A stretch of DNA of 64,000 nt from JAFGVL01 sp964546015. Its GTDB lineage: Bacteria; Bacteroidota; Bacteroidia; Bacteroidales; Paludibacteraceae. The notes beneath the pieces are model-generated. The model was not told the origin of the DNA, did not search any database, and saw nothing but the letters and a program-made list of their open reading frames with translations. The stretch covers positions 1 to 64,000 of the forward strand of contig CAZJHO010000004.1 in NCBI GenBank assembly GCA_964546015.1, given 5' to 3'. Both the position numbers and the translations under genes were made by a program. Below are positions 1 to 9,335 of this stretch, piece after piece (positions within the stretch are counted from its first letter, which is position 1; every line of letters starts with the position of its first letter).

Positions 1-54
1 AGTAGCACCTGACTCATAATCAGGGGGTCACAGGTTCAAGCCCTGTTGGGCCCA
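1..54 (+). tRNA. tRNA-Met (CAU, elongator type), 5' part missing
   Basis: The window opens inside this tRNA. The anticodon stem CCTGA/TCAGG encloses loop CTCATAA (anticodon CAU). The variable loop GGGTC, T-arm ACAGG-TTCAAGC-CCTGT and acceptor strand TGGGCCC plus discriminator A follow; CCA is not encoded. The GGGGTCACAGGTTC stretch resembles elongator tRNA-Met. A lysidine-modified tRNA-Ile2 also reads CAU and cannot be fully excluded without the 5' half. Confidence 0.85.
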
Positions 55-66
55 CTTTTTTATAAG

Positions 67-97
67 AAGCTTTGCAGGATTTTGCAGAGCTTTTTTT
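67..97 (+). terminator. Rho-independent terminator after the tRNA
   Basis: A 10-bp stem (AAGCTTTGCA with TGCAGAGCTT, one G-T pair) with a 6-nt loop is followed directly by a run of seven T. It ends the tRNA transcript. Confidence 0.75.
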
Positions 98-239
98 AAA
101 AAGAAGAAATTGCTTGATAAATAAGCAATTAAGATTATATATGTAAAGTGTTTTTTTAATTTTATTTTATTATTAGTTGAATATTATTAATTAAAAAAAT
201 CCATATTTTTTTCAGCATAGAAAAATTCGATTTAAGAAC

Positions 240-1301
240 ATGAATATTTTAGTTACCGGAGCGAGTGGTTTTTTAGGCAGTAATTTGGTTCATAAAGCTG
301 TTACTGAAAATTTTGAATGCTTTGCAGGTGTCCGAAATGGTAGTAATATTGGTCAATTTTCTGATTTAGAGTCACTTCGTTTTGTTAACCTTCCTTATAA
401 AAGTAAAGACAGACTTGTACAATTATTACTTGATTATAAAGCACAATACGGAAAGTTCGATTACATTATTCATAATGCCGGACTGACTAAATGTAAAAAA
501 AAATCGGATTTTGACGAGGTTAATTTTCAATTTACTAAAACTTTTGTTGAGGCTTTGATAGAAGCAGATTGTGTCCCTAAAAAGTTTATCTACATAAGTA
601 GTTTAAGTGCTGTCGGACCTGGTCGTATAAATCCTTTCCAACCGATAAAACATACTGATGCTCCATGTCCGAATACACTCTATGGAAAAAGTAAACGGAA
701 AGCAGAAGAGTTTTTAGAATCCACTTCAAATACATTTCCTTACATAATTGTTCGCTCTACCGGAATTTACGGTCCTGGTGATAAAGAATACAATATTTAT
801 ATTTCAACTATTGATAAAGGTATAGAGGTACAGATGGGATTTGAAGACCAATATCTTTCGTTTATTTACATTGAAGATTTGGTTAATGTTATTTTTAGTT
901 TATTGGAAAGTTCGATAGAACGGAAAGCTTATTTCGTTTCCGATGGTAGAACATATACTCAAAAACAATATATTCATATTGTAAGAAATCATTTTTCAGG
1001 TTCGACAGTGAAGGTAATACTTCCGATGTCTTTGTTCAAAATATTGTGTTATACATTTGATTTTATCGGAGGATTGTTTGGGCGGGTTCCTGTGCTTAAC
1101 TCGGATAAGTATAAGATAATGAGTGCCCGTAATTGGGTATGCGATATTTCGGAATTAGAAAAAGACATTGATTTTACTCCCCGATATTATTTGGAAGATG
1201 GGATTCGAGATACTATTGTTTGGTATTTGGAACAAAAACTGCAGAAACAACATAAAAGAAGGCAAAAAAGAATTATCCATAATCTTCAAATGTTATGTTG
1301 A
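240..1301 (+). CDS. NAD-dependent epimerase/dehydratase (extended SDR)
   Basis: The protein has 353 residues and fits an extended short-chain dehydrogenase acting on a nucleotide sugar. The N-terminus carries the Rossmann motif TGASGFLGS (residues 6-14). A YGKSK segment near residue 148 gives the catalytic YxxxK, with a Ser-rich ISSLSAVG strand before it. The C-terminal third is the variable substrate domain, so the exact sugar cannot be read. It is a single gene between a tRNA and uvrA, and no promoter match is obvious. The last ~15 residues are Lys/Arg/Gln-rich. Family assignment is safe; substrate is unknown. Confidence 0.88.
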   Translation: MNILVTGASGFLGSNLVHKAVTENFECFAGVRNGSNIGQFSDLESLRFVNLPYKSKDRLVQLLLDYKAQYGKFDYIIHNAGLTKCKKKSDFDEVNFQFTKTFVEALIEADCVPKKFIYISSLSAVGPGRINPFQPIKHTDAPCPNTLYGKSKRKAEEFLESTSNTFPYIIVRSTGIYGPGDKEYNIYISTIDKGIEVQMGFEDQYLSFIYIEDLVNVIFSLLESSIERKAYFVSDGRTYTQKQYIHIVRNHFSGSTVKVILPMSLFKILCYTFDFIGGLFGRVPVLNSDKYKIMSARNWVCDISELEKDIDFTPRYYLEDGIRDTIVWYLEQKLQKQHKRRQKRIIHNLQMLC

Positions 1302-1649
1302 ATGCATCCTCCGGAAGTTGTTAAAACGATGGATTATTTGGATATTCATTTCAAAGAGAAAAAAGAATTTGCATAATTCCTTTGCCTGCCATGCATTTTT
1401 ATTTTGAATAAAACCTATTCCCACCATCAGATAACTTCTTGGGCGTTTAGCAATTTTATTACTTCGGCGATACCTACTATGAATTTTCTGGTATTAAATT
1501 AGGATTAATTTATTTCTTAGGATCGTGCTTATGCCTAAGGTAAGTTCAGAGCATAAAACTCATTACTTTATCTGAAGCCGAATATCGTTTCCCACTTGAC
1601 AAAATAGTTCTTATTTTGTATTACTTTTGCAATCTTATTTGAATCGAAA
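1302..1649. other. 348-bp spacer, no supported gene
   Basis: This lies between the epimerase and uvrA. A 24-codon ORF starts right after the epimerase stop (1302-1376) and an overlapping longer ORF runs to 1407, but neither has a recognisable domain or a clear start signal. The right end holds the uvrA promoter. No hairpin terminator is evident. Confidence 0.5.
1596..1629 (+). promoter_or_regulatory. Putative promoter of uvrA
   Basis: TTGAC at 1596-1600 and TACTTTTG at 1622-1629 match the Bacteroidota -33 and -7 elements. The spacing is a few bases longer than ideal. The -7 box ends 20 bp before the start codon. Confidence 0.55.
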
Positions 1650-4487
1650 ATGGATCAAAACATATATATCAAAGGTGCAAGGGTAAATAACCTAAAGAAC
1701 ATAGATGTAACAATACCTCGCGATAAATTGATTGTTATTACCGGATTATCGGGATCCGGAAAATCGTCATTGGCCTTCGATACACTATATGCCGAGGGAC
1801 AACGCCGGTATGTAGAAAGTCTGTCGGCTTATGCTCGTCAGTTTTTAGGGCGTATGTCTAAGCCTGAGGTAGATTATATTAAAGGCATTCCGCCCGCTAT
1901 AGCCATCCAACAAAAAGTAATCACACAAAATCCTCGTTCTACCGTTGGTACGAGTTCCGAGATATACGAATATATTAAGCTGCTTTTTGCGCGTGTAGGC
2001 AAAACCTATTCACCTATTTCGGGTGAGAAGGTGAAAAAACATACAGCCGAAGATGTCGCACACTATATTGTCTCCCTGCCCGAAGATACTTCGGCTATTA
2101 TCCTTGTACCGAAATCATTTAATGAAAAAGAGGTAAGCCAGCAGTTGCTATTATTGCAACAACAGGGATTTACCCGTATTGAGGCAAATGGAGAAATTTT
2201 TCGGATTCAGGATGCGTTAACCCAGACTGATTCTTTCTCGGGCAAAACCAAATTTTTTTTAGTAATAGACCGTATTGCAGCGCGTAATGATAAAGAAACA
2301 TTTAGTCGTGCGGTTGATTCTGCCGAAACGGCTTTTTTTGAAGGAAAAGGCAACTGCATCGTTCATGTTTTGGGCGAAAAGGAGGTACGCAAACGATTCT
2401 CCAATCAGTTCGAAGCTGACGGCATTACCTTCGAAACACCTTCGGAACAATTGTTCAGCTTTAATAGTCCGTTAGGCGCTTGTCCTAAGTGCGAAGGCTT
2501 CGGTAAAGTGATCGGAATCGATGAAGACTTGGTAATTCCCGATAAAAGTTTGTCTGTTTATCAGGATGCTATTGTTTGCTGGAGAGGCGAGGTGATGGGC
2601 GAATGGAAAAAAGAACTTATTCGTACAGCCGGTAAATTCGGATTTCCAGTTCATAAACCGATTAGTCAACTAACACCGGAACAACTAAAATTGTTGTGGA
2701 CAGGAAATGAATATTTCAGAGGAATCAATGATTTTTTCCGTTTTATAGAAGAAAATCAGTATAAAATTCAATATCGCGTATTGTTAGCACGCTATCGTGG
2801 AAAAACGCTTTGTCCCGAATGTGAGGGTGCCCGTTTGCGCAAAGAAGCTTTTTGGGTAAAGATAGATGGTAAATCGATAAAAGATTTGGTTGATTTACCT
2901 ATTAAAAATTTAAGACTCTTTTTCGAAAATCTGCAGTTGGACGATGTACAGGAAAAATCGGCCAAACGATTGCTGAAGGAGATTTTCAATCGCATTCAAT
3001 TCCTGCAAAATGTCGGCTTGGGTTATCTTACGCTCAATCGTGCTGCCAATACTCTTTCTGGTGGCGAAAGCCAGCGTATTAATCTGGCAACTTCTATTGG
3101 CAGTAGTTTGGTTGGGTCGTTGTATATTCTGGACGAGCCGAGCATAGGGCTTCATTCGCGCGATACACAATTGTTGATCAAAGTGCTTCGCCAATTACAA
3201 GCTTTAGGTAATACGGTTGTGGTGGTAGAGCATGACGAAGAAATTATTCGTGCAGCCGATTATATTATAGATATTGGTCCGATGGCAGGTCGTTTAGGAG
3301 GTGGGATCGTTTTTGAAGGGAATTTTAAAGACATTGCACCGTACACTTCGAGAACCTCAGTGTCCGGTAAGGTGGCTGAGGCTCTCGAAGCCACCAGTCG
3401 TTCATTCACGGTGAAATATCTTACCGGAGAAGATAAAATAGAAGTACCCAAGACACGCCGCAAGTGGTCTAATTATATTTTGGTGAAAGATGCGCACATC
3501 AATAATCTGAAAAATATCGAGGTAAAATTTCCACTGAATGTGATGACGGTGGTTACTGGTGTAAGCGGGTCGGGCAAATCGTCGTTGGTGCGCGATGTGT
3601 TTTACAAAAATGTAAAACGCCATTATGATAGTTTTTCTGAAAAAGAAGAAGCTTCGGGACCAATTAGCGGTAGTTTACATTTGGCAAAAAACATCGAGTT
3701 TGTCGATCAAAATCCTATTGGTCGATCGTCACGCTCCAATCCTGTAACTTATATCAAGGCTTACGATGAGGTACGCAAGTTATTTGCCGATCAACAATTA
3801 TCCAAACAAATGGGATATACACCTTCCTATTTTTCATTTAATATGGAAGGTGGTCGTTGCGAAGAGTGTCAAGGCGACGGTACGATAACTGTCGAAATGC
3901 AATTTATGGCAGATTTGGTGCTGGAATGTGAAAGCTGTCATGGCAAGCGTTTCAAAGATGATATTTTGGAAGTGCAATATAAAGGTGTAAATATTTACGA
4001 TGTGCTGCAAATGACAGTAGATCAGGCGATAGAATTTTTCTCTCAAGATAAACAAAATTCTACGGCACAAAAAATTGCCAAACGCATTAAACCTTTGCAA
4101 GATGTTGGTTTAGGCTATATTCAGATGGGGCAATCATCCAGCACACTATCGGGAGGAGAAAATCAGCGTGTAAAATTAGCTTCTTTTCTTTCGGGAGAAA
4201 AAATGGATCCTACTATCTTTGTGTTTGATGAGCCTACAACCGGTCTTCATTTTCACGATATAAATACTTTGTTGAAAGCCTTTAATGCGTTGATAGATAG
4301 AGGGCATACGGTAATTATTATCGAACATAATATGGATGTAATTAAATGTGCTGATCATATTATTGATATAGGTCCCGAAGGCGGTGATGAGGGTGGGAAT
4401 ATCGTTTTCGCAGGTACACCCGAAGATCTTATCCATTGTGAAAATAATTATACAGGAAAATATTTGTGTGAGAAATTAAAAAAATAA
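1650..4487 (+). CDS. uvrA: UvrA, excinuclease ABC subunit A (variant first zinc site)
   Basis: A 945-residue protein that recognises DNA damage in nucleotide excision repair and hands it to UvrB. It has two ABC ATPase modules: Walker A motifs near residues 32-39 and 636, and signature motifs LSGGESQRI (about 469) and LSGGENQRV (about 832). The C-terminal zinc module CEEC...CESCHG (about 737) is intact. In the N-terminal zinc module only the second pair (CPKC, about 277) remains; the usual first CxxC is replaced by FEADG near residue 254. Length and the region around residues 115-180 suggest a UvrB-contact domain is present. Bacteroidota often carry two UvrA proteins, and this looks like the divergent one. 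The next gene starts directly after the stop codon. Confidence 0.92.
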   Translation: MDQNIYIKGARVNNLKNIDVTIPRDKLIVITGLSGSGKSSLAFDTLYAEGQRRYVESLSAYARQFLGRMSKPEVDYIKGIPPAIAIQQKVITQNPRSTVGTSSEIYEYIKLLFARVGKTYSPISGEKVKKHTAEDVAHYIVSLPEDTSAIILVPKSFNEKEVSQQLLLLQQQGFTRIEANGEIFRIQDALTQTDSFSGKTKFFLVIDRIAARNDKETFSRAVDSAETAFFEGKGNCIVHVLGEKEVRKRFSNQFEADGITFETPSEQLFSFNSPLGACPKCEGFGKVIGIDEDLVIPDKSLSVYQDAIVCWRGEVMGEWKKELIRTAGKFGFPVHKPISQLTPEQLKLLWTGNEYFRGINDFFRFIEENQYKIQYRVLLARYRGKTLCPECEGARLRKEAFWVKIDGKSIKDLVDLPIKNLRLFFENLQLDDVQEKSAKRLLKEIFNRIQFLQNVGLGYLTLNRAANTLSGGESQRINLATSIGSSLVGSLYILDEPSIGLHSRDTQLLIKVLRQLQALGNTVVVVEHDEEIIRAADYIIDIGPMAGRLGGGIVFEGNFKDIAPYTSRTSVSGKVAEALEATSRSFTVKYLTGEDKIEVPKTRRKWSNYILVKDAHINNLKNIEVKFPLNVMTVVTGVSGSGKSSLVRDVFYKNVKRHYDSFSEKEEASGPISGSLHLAKNIEFVDQNPIGRSSRSNPVTYIKAYDEVRKLFADQQLSKQMGYTPSYFSFNMEGGRCEECQGDGTITVEMQFMADLVLECESCHGKRFKDDILEVQYKGVNIYDVLQMTVDQAIEFFSQDKQNSTAQKIAKRIKPLQDVGLGYIQMGQSSSTLSGGENQRVKLASFLSGEKMDPTIFVFDEPTTGLHFHDINTLLKAFNALIDRGHTVIIIEHNMDVIKCADHIIDIGPEGGDEGGNIVFAGTPEDLIHCENNYTGKYLCEKLKK

Positions 4488-5915
4488 ATGCTACATACAC
4501 TTAAAAAGAAAACAACATCAGCGCTTGTTTGGAATGGTATCGACAAAGCCGGATTTCAATTTATAGCTTTGTTGGTAGGTATCATTACTGCTCGTTTGCT
4601 TAGCCCGAAAGACTTTGGTCTTATCGGAGCCTTGGCTGTTTTTACCATGTTGAGCAATATATTGGTCGAAAGCGGTTTTACGGCAGCCCTTATTCGTCGC
4701 AAGAACAATACTTCAGCAGAATATACTGCTTTGTTGTTTTTTCATGTGGCACTGAGCGTGTTTATTTATTTAATTCTTTTCTTTTGTGCTCCTCTGATTG
4801 CAGCCTATTTCCGAATGCCCGAATTGCTTAATCTGTCCAGGGTTCTGTTTTTAGCAATTATTTTTAATTCGTTCGGCATTGTACAAAATATTGTGTTGAG
4901 CAAAGAATTGGCTTTTCGCCCCATGATGCTTGCTAATATTATTTCTGCCATTGTTTCGGGGGTTGTTACTGTAGTAATGGTGCTATATGGATTAGAGTAT
5001 TGGGCGTTGGTATGGCAACAATTGTTGCAAATGGGACTCAAAGCAATGTTGTTGTGGGTATTCAGTTCTTGGCGACCTGTGAAGAAAACCGATTTCAGGG
5101 TGATAAAAGAAGTATTTTCCTTTAGTGTGTTCCTGTTGTTTACTTCATTTGTTAATGCTGTGGTTAAGAATATTTATAATCTTATTATCGGACGAATGTA
5201 CTCTGTACAGGATTTGGGGTATTATACTCAAGCTAATAAATTTCAGCAAATACCCAGCAGTGTGATAACACAAACGCAAAGCGGTGTAGCTTATCCTGTC
5301 CTTTCGCATTTGAATCAAGAACCGGAGCGTCAACGGAATTATTTTCGTAAAATAATACGCATCACGGCTTTCCTTATTTTTCCGGTAATGGTAGGACTTT
5401 TTGCCTTAGCCGAAGAGTTAGTAACTATTGTGCTTACCGACAAGTGGCTTCCTGCTGTGCCATATTTCCGTATTCTTGTTATTGCAGCTATTGTTGCACC
5501 TTTTCATACACTTAATCTTAATGCCCTTACTGTGCATGGTTTTTCCAAATTGAATTTTAATCTGGAAATGCTTCGTAACGGGTTGATTATTTTATCACTT
5601 TTTATGGGATTAGATAATATTGAGCGGATGTTGATAGGGTTTTCTATAGCAAATATTCTCTCTTTATTGGTCGATTTGGTTGTGGTACAGGCTAAATTGA
5701 AATATTCGCTTTGGGAACAATTGAAAGATATTGCACCTTACGCCGTTATTTCATTTGGAATATTAGCAATTGTTTGGTTGGGTAATATGTTACAATTAAA
5801 TATTTATCTGCTCACTTTTCTACAAATAATTTTGAGTGGATTATTTTATTTTGTCTGCTTAAAAATATTAGGTTCGAAGATTTTTGAAGAAGTGATCAGC
5901 TTATTCAAAAAATAG
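4488..5915 (+). CDS. Wzx-like polysaccharide flippase (MOP superfamily)
   Basis: A 475-residue polytopic membrane protein with about 12 hydrophobic segments. It has the conserved N-terminus of the RfbX/Wzx group (WNGxDKxGFQF..., then TARLLSPKDFG). Such proteins flip lipid-linked oligosaccharides across the inner membrane. Its start codon follows the uvrA stop with no spacing (TAAATG), so translation is probably coupled. No glycosyltransferase lies next to it, so the exported glycan is unknown. The superfamily is certain; a role in O-antigen or capsule is inference. Confidence 0.85.
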   Translation: MLHTLKKKTTSALVWNGIDKAGFQFIALLVGIITARLLSPKDFGLIGALAVFTMLSNILVESGFTAALIRRKNNTSAEYTALLFFHVALSVFIYLILFFCAPLIAAYFRMPELLNLSRVLFLAIIFNSFGIVQNIVLSKELAFRPMMLANIISAIVSGVVTVVMVLYGLEYWALVWQQLLQMGLKAMLLWVFSSWRPVKKTDFRVIKEVFSFSVFLLFTSFVNAVVKNIYNLIIGRMYSVQDLGYYTQANKFQQIPSSVITQTQSGVAYPVLSHLNQEPERQRNYFRKIIRITAFLIFPVMVGLFALAEELVTIVLTDKWLPAVPYFRILVIAAIVAPFHTLNLNALTVHGFSKLNFNLEMLRNGLIILSLFMGLDNIERMLIGFSIANILSLLVDLVVVQAKLKYSLWEQLKDIAPYAVISFGILAIVWLGNMLQLNIYLLTFLQIILSGLFYFVCLKILGSKIFEEVISLFKK

Positions 5916-5942
5916 TAAATTGAAAAAATAGCAAATAGAGAT

Positions 5943-7094
5943 ATGGCACATATTTTAGTAATAGACGATGAACGAAGTATCCGCAATACACTGAAGGATA
6001 TTCTCGAGTTTGAAAAACATACTGTTGATTTGGCAGAAAATGGTCATCAAGGATTGGATTTAGTGAAAACCAATAGATACGACCTGATTTTTTCCGATAT
6101 TAAAATGCCCGAAATGGATGGGATAGAAGTGCTCGGAAAAATTAAAGAAGTGGGGGTTGATTCTCCTGTAGTAATTATTTCGGGACACGGAAATATCGAA
6201 ACTGCTGTAGAATGCTTAAAAAAAGGAGCTTTTGATTTTATTGAAAAACCGATTGACCTGAATCGTCTGTTGGTGACCGTTCGTAATGCGTTGGATAAAA
6301 CAAATCTGATTGCCGAAACCAAAATTCTGAAAAAGAAGATCGATAAAAAATACGAAATGATAGGCGAATCGGCTGCTTTGGAAAGAGTGCGCGAAATGAT
6401 AAGTCGTGTAGCTCCTACCGAAGCCCGTGTACTCATTACCGGACCCAACGGTACGGGAAAAGAGGTAGTTGCCCGTCAGATATATTCGCTGAGCTTTCGT
6501 TGCACTAAGCCTTTTGTGGAAGTGAATTGTGCTGCAATTCCTTCCGAGCTTATCGAAAGCGAACTATTCGGGCACGAAAAGGGTTCGTTTACTTCAGCAA
6601 TCAAACAGCGCATTGGTAAATTCGAGCAAGCGAATGGTGGAACTATTTTTTTGGACGAAATAGGTGATATGAGCTTATCGGCACAAGCAAAAGTATTGCG
6701 GTGTTTGCAAGAAAATGTCATTTCTCCTATTGGCAGCGATAAGGATATTAAAATCAATGTTCGTGTAATTGCTGCGACTAATAAAAACCTGAAAGCCGAA
6801 ATAGAAAAAGGTACTTTTCGCGAAGATTTATATCATCGCCTGAGTGTTATATTGATTGATGTGCCGGCTTTGGATCAGCGTAAAGAAGATATTCCGCTTT
6901 TAGTAAATTATTTTGCAACTCAAATCTGCGAAGAACAAGGTATTGCATTTAAAACTTTTACTGCCGATGCTTTTACAGCCCTTCAAGGTCGTTCTTGGAC
7001 AGGTAATATCCGCGAACTGCGCAATGTAGTGGAGCGTCTCATTATCTTAAGTGGACAAACTATCACGGAGAAGGATGTAAAGCAGTTTGCTTAG
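5943..7094 (+). CDS. NtrC-family sigma-54 response regulator lacking a C-terminal HTH
   Basis: A 383-residue protein. The receiver domain (1-120) has D8/D9, phospho-acceptor D52, S80 and K102. An AAA+ domain follows, with Walker A GPNGTGKE (167-174), a Walker B near GGTIFLDEIGD, and a sensor/R-finger region. The sigma-54 contact loop reads GSFTSA (214-219) instead of GAFTGA. The protein ends about 20 residues after the AAA+ lid (RNVVERLIILSG), so the Fis-type DNA-binding domain of typical NtrC proteins is absent. The stop overlaps the convergent gene by 4 bp. Similar short regulators seem common in Bacteroidota, so this is probably natural. No sensor kinase is adjacent. Confidence 0.88.
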   Translation: MAHILVIDDERSIRNTLKDILEFEKHTVDLAENGHQGLDLVKTNRYDLIFSDIKMPEMDGIEVLGKIKEVGVDSPVVIISGHGNIETAVECLKKGAFDFIEKPIDLNRLLVTVRNALDKTNLIAETKILKKKIDKKYEMIGESAALERVREMISRVAPTEARVLITGPNGTGKEVVARQIYSLSFRCTKPFVEVNCAAIPSELIESELFGHEKGSFTSAIKQRIGKFEQANGGTIFLDEIGDMSLSAQAKVLRCLQENVISPIGSDKDIKINVRVIAATNKNLKAEIEKGTFREDLYHRLSVILIDVPALDQRKEDIPLLVNYFATQICEEQGIAFKTFTADAFTALQGRSWTGNIRELRNVVERLIILSGQTITEKDVKQFA

Positions 7095-8239
7095 TCTGCA
7101 TCATCATACAACAAATAATTGGTCCTTAATTCTTTATAGAAATTCAGTTCATTTTGCCATGCAGATCGAATTTCGGCTTCGTTTTTTCCGGCAATAATGT
7201 CTTTGCGTATTTGGTCTGTACCGGCTAATCGGTCGAAAAAGCTCGGTTGCGTAAAGAATTTGTCGCCTTGTCCTGATTTTTTATAGAAATCGATCAAATA
7301 TTTTAAGCTGAAACCTCTTGTGGTAGAGTCATTTCTCAAGTCGATTCCATAGCATTTTTTGCCTTGCTGTAGGATAAGAGAATTGTCTTTGGCGGCTTGT
7401 GGTATAAAGGTAAAACTGCCGAATTTCGGGTCGGGATAACCGATTGCTTGAAAAGGAAAATCTGTTCCACGACCTACACTTACGCCCGTTCCCTCAAATA
7501 AACAAAGCGAAGGATAAAGTTGAATAGCTCTGTCGTTAGGCAAATTAGGCGATGGCGCAACCGGAAGGCTGTAAGGCTGTCTGTGTTGCCAACCGGCAAC
7601 AGTAACAATTCTTAAATTACATAGCTTTTCGCCAATCCAGCCCTCGTTGTTTGCCATCAGAGCCAGTTCGCCAACTGTACAGCCGTGTAATACCGGAACA
7701 GGGTACATTCCCACAAAAGATTGAAAGCCCATTTTTAGCATCGGCCCATCAATGAAATCATTCGGATTTGGTCTGTCGAGCACCAGCAATTCTACATCGT
7801 TTTCGGCGCAAGCCTGCATCACATAATACAGAGTGCTGATGTATGTGTAGAATCGTGTTCCGACATCTTGTATATCAAATACAACTATATCAATATCTTT
7901 CAATTGTTCGGCGGTTGGTTTTTTATTTTTTCCATAGATAGAAATTATTTGAATGCCCGAATCTTTATCGGTACCCGAATCGATTTCTTTGCCTGCTCCG
8001 GCATCGCCTTTCAATCCGTGTTCAGGGGCAAAAACGGTTTGCACATTAACACCTTTATCCAACAAATAATATAATAAGTGTGTATCTTTTACCATCGAAG
8101 TTTGGTTTACGACCAAGGCTACTTTTTTATTTTCGAGCAAAGGAAGATATTGCTCTCCTTGTTCTGCCCCGACTGTAATTGCATGAATATTTAGGGGAAA
8201 AATAATTGCCGATAATATAGAAAATAATGCCCGTTTCAT
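7091..8239 (-). CDS. Exo-beta-N-acetylmuramidase NamZ-like (DUF1343)
   Basis: With the ATG at 8239 the protein has 382 residues and begins with a signal peptide (MKRALFSILSAIIFPLNIHA). A longer open frame to 8401 is rejected because its extra N-terminus translates an intergenic repeat. Family motifs are clear: VVNQTSMV, FAPEHGLKG (likely catalytic Glu), DIQDVGTRFYTY, DRPNP and GMYPVPVLHG. Members remove terminal MurNAc from peptidoglycan fragments, so a periplasmic cell-wall recycling role is expected. The gene overlaps the upstream regulator tail to tail by 4 bp. Confidence 0.87.
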   Translation of the reverse strand: MKRALFSILSAIIFPLNIHAITVGAEQGEQYLPLLENKKVALVVNQTSMVKDTHLLYYLLDKGVNVQTVFAPEHGLKGDAGAGKEIDSGTDKDSGIQIISIYGKNKKPTAEQLKDIDIVVFDIQDVGTRFYTYISTLYYVMQACAENDVELLVLDRPNPNDFIDGPMLKMGFQSFVGMYPVPVLHGCTVGELALMANNEGWIGEKLCNLRIVTVAGWQHRQPYSLPVAPSPNLPNDRAIQLYPSLCLFEGTGVSVGRGTDFPFQAIGYPDPKFGSFTFIPQAAKDNSLILQQGKKCYGIDLRNDSTTRGFSLKYLIDFYKKSGQGDKFFTQPSFFDRLAGTDQIRKDIIAGKNEAEIRSAWQNELNFYKELRTNYLLYDDAD

Positions 8240-8282
8240 CTGTCTGAAATTTATGTTACTCAATACTAGTTTAATTTTATTG

Positions 8283-8316
8283 TAGTTCGTAATTTGCAAC
8301 TCGTAACTATTTACAT
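8283..8316. repeat. Dispersed intergenic repeat, R1
   Basis: This stretch (TAGTTCGTAATTTGCAACTC, then GTAACTAT) resembles the reverse complement of 54076-54122. Read on the minus strand both give a YEL-ITNY-like peptide, a false N-terminal extension often seen in Bacteroidota gene calls. It lies between divergent genes. Confidence 0.5.
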
Positions 8317-8344
8317 TTACTTTGCACAAAACTACACAAAAAAT

Positions 8345-8878
8345 ATGCAGCCGATTACGATTATCGAAAAATATTATTCTCCATCGAGCAAAGCTTATCA
8401 TATCTTAGTTGAACATAGTCGTCTGGTAGCTGAAAAGGCAGTAGATATAGCACGCAATAAACCGGAACTGAATGCCGATATTTCGTTTATTAAGGAAGCA
8501 GCATGGCTACACGATATTGGTATTTTTCTGACACAAGCCGAAGCTATTGATTGTCACGGTGAGTATCCTTATATTTGTCATGGTTTTTTAGGAGCAAATT
8601 TGCTCCGTTCCGAAGGTCTTCCACGCCATGCTTTGGTTGCTGAGCGGCATACTGGAACAGGAATTTCCCTCAAAGAAATTGAGCTTCGCGATCTTCCGTT
8701 GCCTCATAGGGATATGCAACCCGTTTCTATCGAAGAAAAAATAATCTGTTTTGCCGATAAATTTTATTCTAAGACTAGAGTTGGAGAGCGAACAATAGAA
8801 GAAATACACCAATCATTAATAAAGCATGGGATTAGTAGTGTCGAAAAATTTGACGAATGGTGTGCATTATTTTTGTAA
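8345..8878 (+). CDS. HD-domain phosphohydrolase
   Basis: A 177-residue protein from the ATG at 8345; an earlier in-frame start at 8294 lies in the repeat. It has an HD metal-binding core: an early His (ILVEHSRLV), WLHDIGI as the HD pair, CHGFLGA, and AERHTGTG followed by a late Asp. This matches the HDIG/YqeK-like group that hydrolyses phosphates of nucleotides or similar substrates. Substrate is unknown. It is divergent from the NamZ-like gene and followed by a terminator. Confidence 0.8.
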   Translation: MQPITIIEKYYSPSSKAYHILVEHSRLVAEKAVDIARNKPELNADISFIKEAAWLHDIGIFLTQAEAIDCHGEYPYICHGFLGANLLRSEGLPRHALVAERHTGTGISLKEIELRDLPLPHRDMQPVSIEEKIICFADKFYSKTRVGERTIEEIHQSLIKHGISSVEKFDEWCALFL

Positions 8879-9002
8879 TCGATTTTTCTGGTGGTAATGA
8901 CAATAATTAAATTGCCAAAGTTTCTGTCAAAAATCAGATAACACATTATTAATATCTAAAAGGATTGAAGAATCATGAAATTCTTCTTGTATCAATATTT
9001 AG

Positions 9003-9035
9003 AAAAAAGCGAGTACATTATAGCTCGCTTTTTTT
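9003..9035. terminator. Bidirectional terminator
   Basis: The stem AGCGAG/CTCGCT (9008-9013 with 9024-9029) is flanked by an A run on the left and a T run on the right, so it can end transcripts from both the HD gene and the convergent DUF1294 gene. Confidence 0.8.
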
Positions 9036-9304
9036 CATTTTAGTAAAAAATATGTTCCGATTGCCTGAAGGATAAATAGTAAAGGAATGAAAATTATAAA
9101 AGACCAATGTTTTGTTTTATGTCTGAAAAGATACATACCAATCCAAGCTCCTGCAGCTCCTCCAACAATTACCAATATAAATAAATTTTGCTCTGAAATT
9201 CTCATAGTGTTTTTTCGGGCACACCGTTTATCAATTCCAAACACTAGAAAAGTTATTAAATTAATACAGATAAAATAAAAGAGTATTATTTTTTCTATAC
9301 TCAT
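9035..9304 (-). CDS. DUF1294 small membrane protein
   Basis: 89 residues with three hydrophobic segments and the family signature FGIDKRCA...RISE, GGAAGAWIGM and FRHKTKH. Function is unknown in the family. It starts 31 bp after the topoisomerase IV subunit gene, so it may be co-transcribed with it. Confidence 0.85.
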   Translation of the reverse strand: MSIEKIILFYFICINLITFLVFGIDKRCARKNTMRISEQNLFILVIVGGAAGAWIGMYLFRHKTKHWSFIIFIPLLFILQAIGTYFLLK

Positions 9305-9335
9305 ATTTCAGATTTCTTTACACACACTATACTAT

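Noticed and set aside
1302..1376. 24-codon ORF right after the epimerase stop
   Set aside because: Very short, no start signal or family; reported only in the spacer entry.
1168..1407. 79-residue frame overlapping the epimerase end
   Set aside because: Mostly inside the epimerase in another frame, composition unlike a real protein.
8240..8401. N-terminal extension of the NamZ-like frame
   Set aside because: Adds a repeat-derived peptide before a clear signal peptide.
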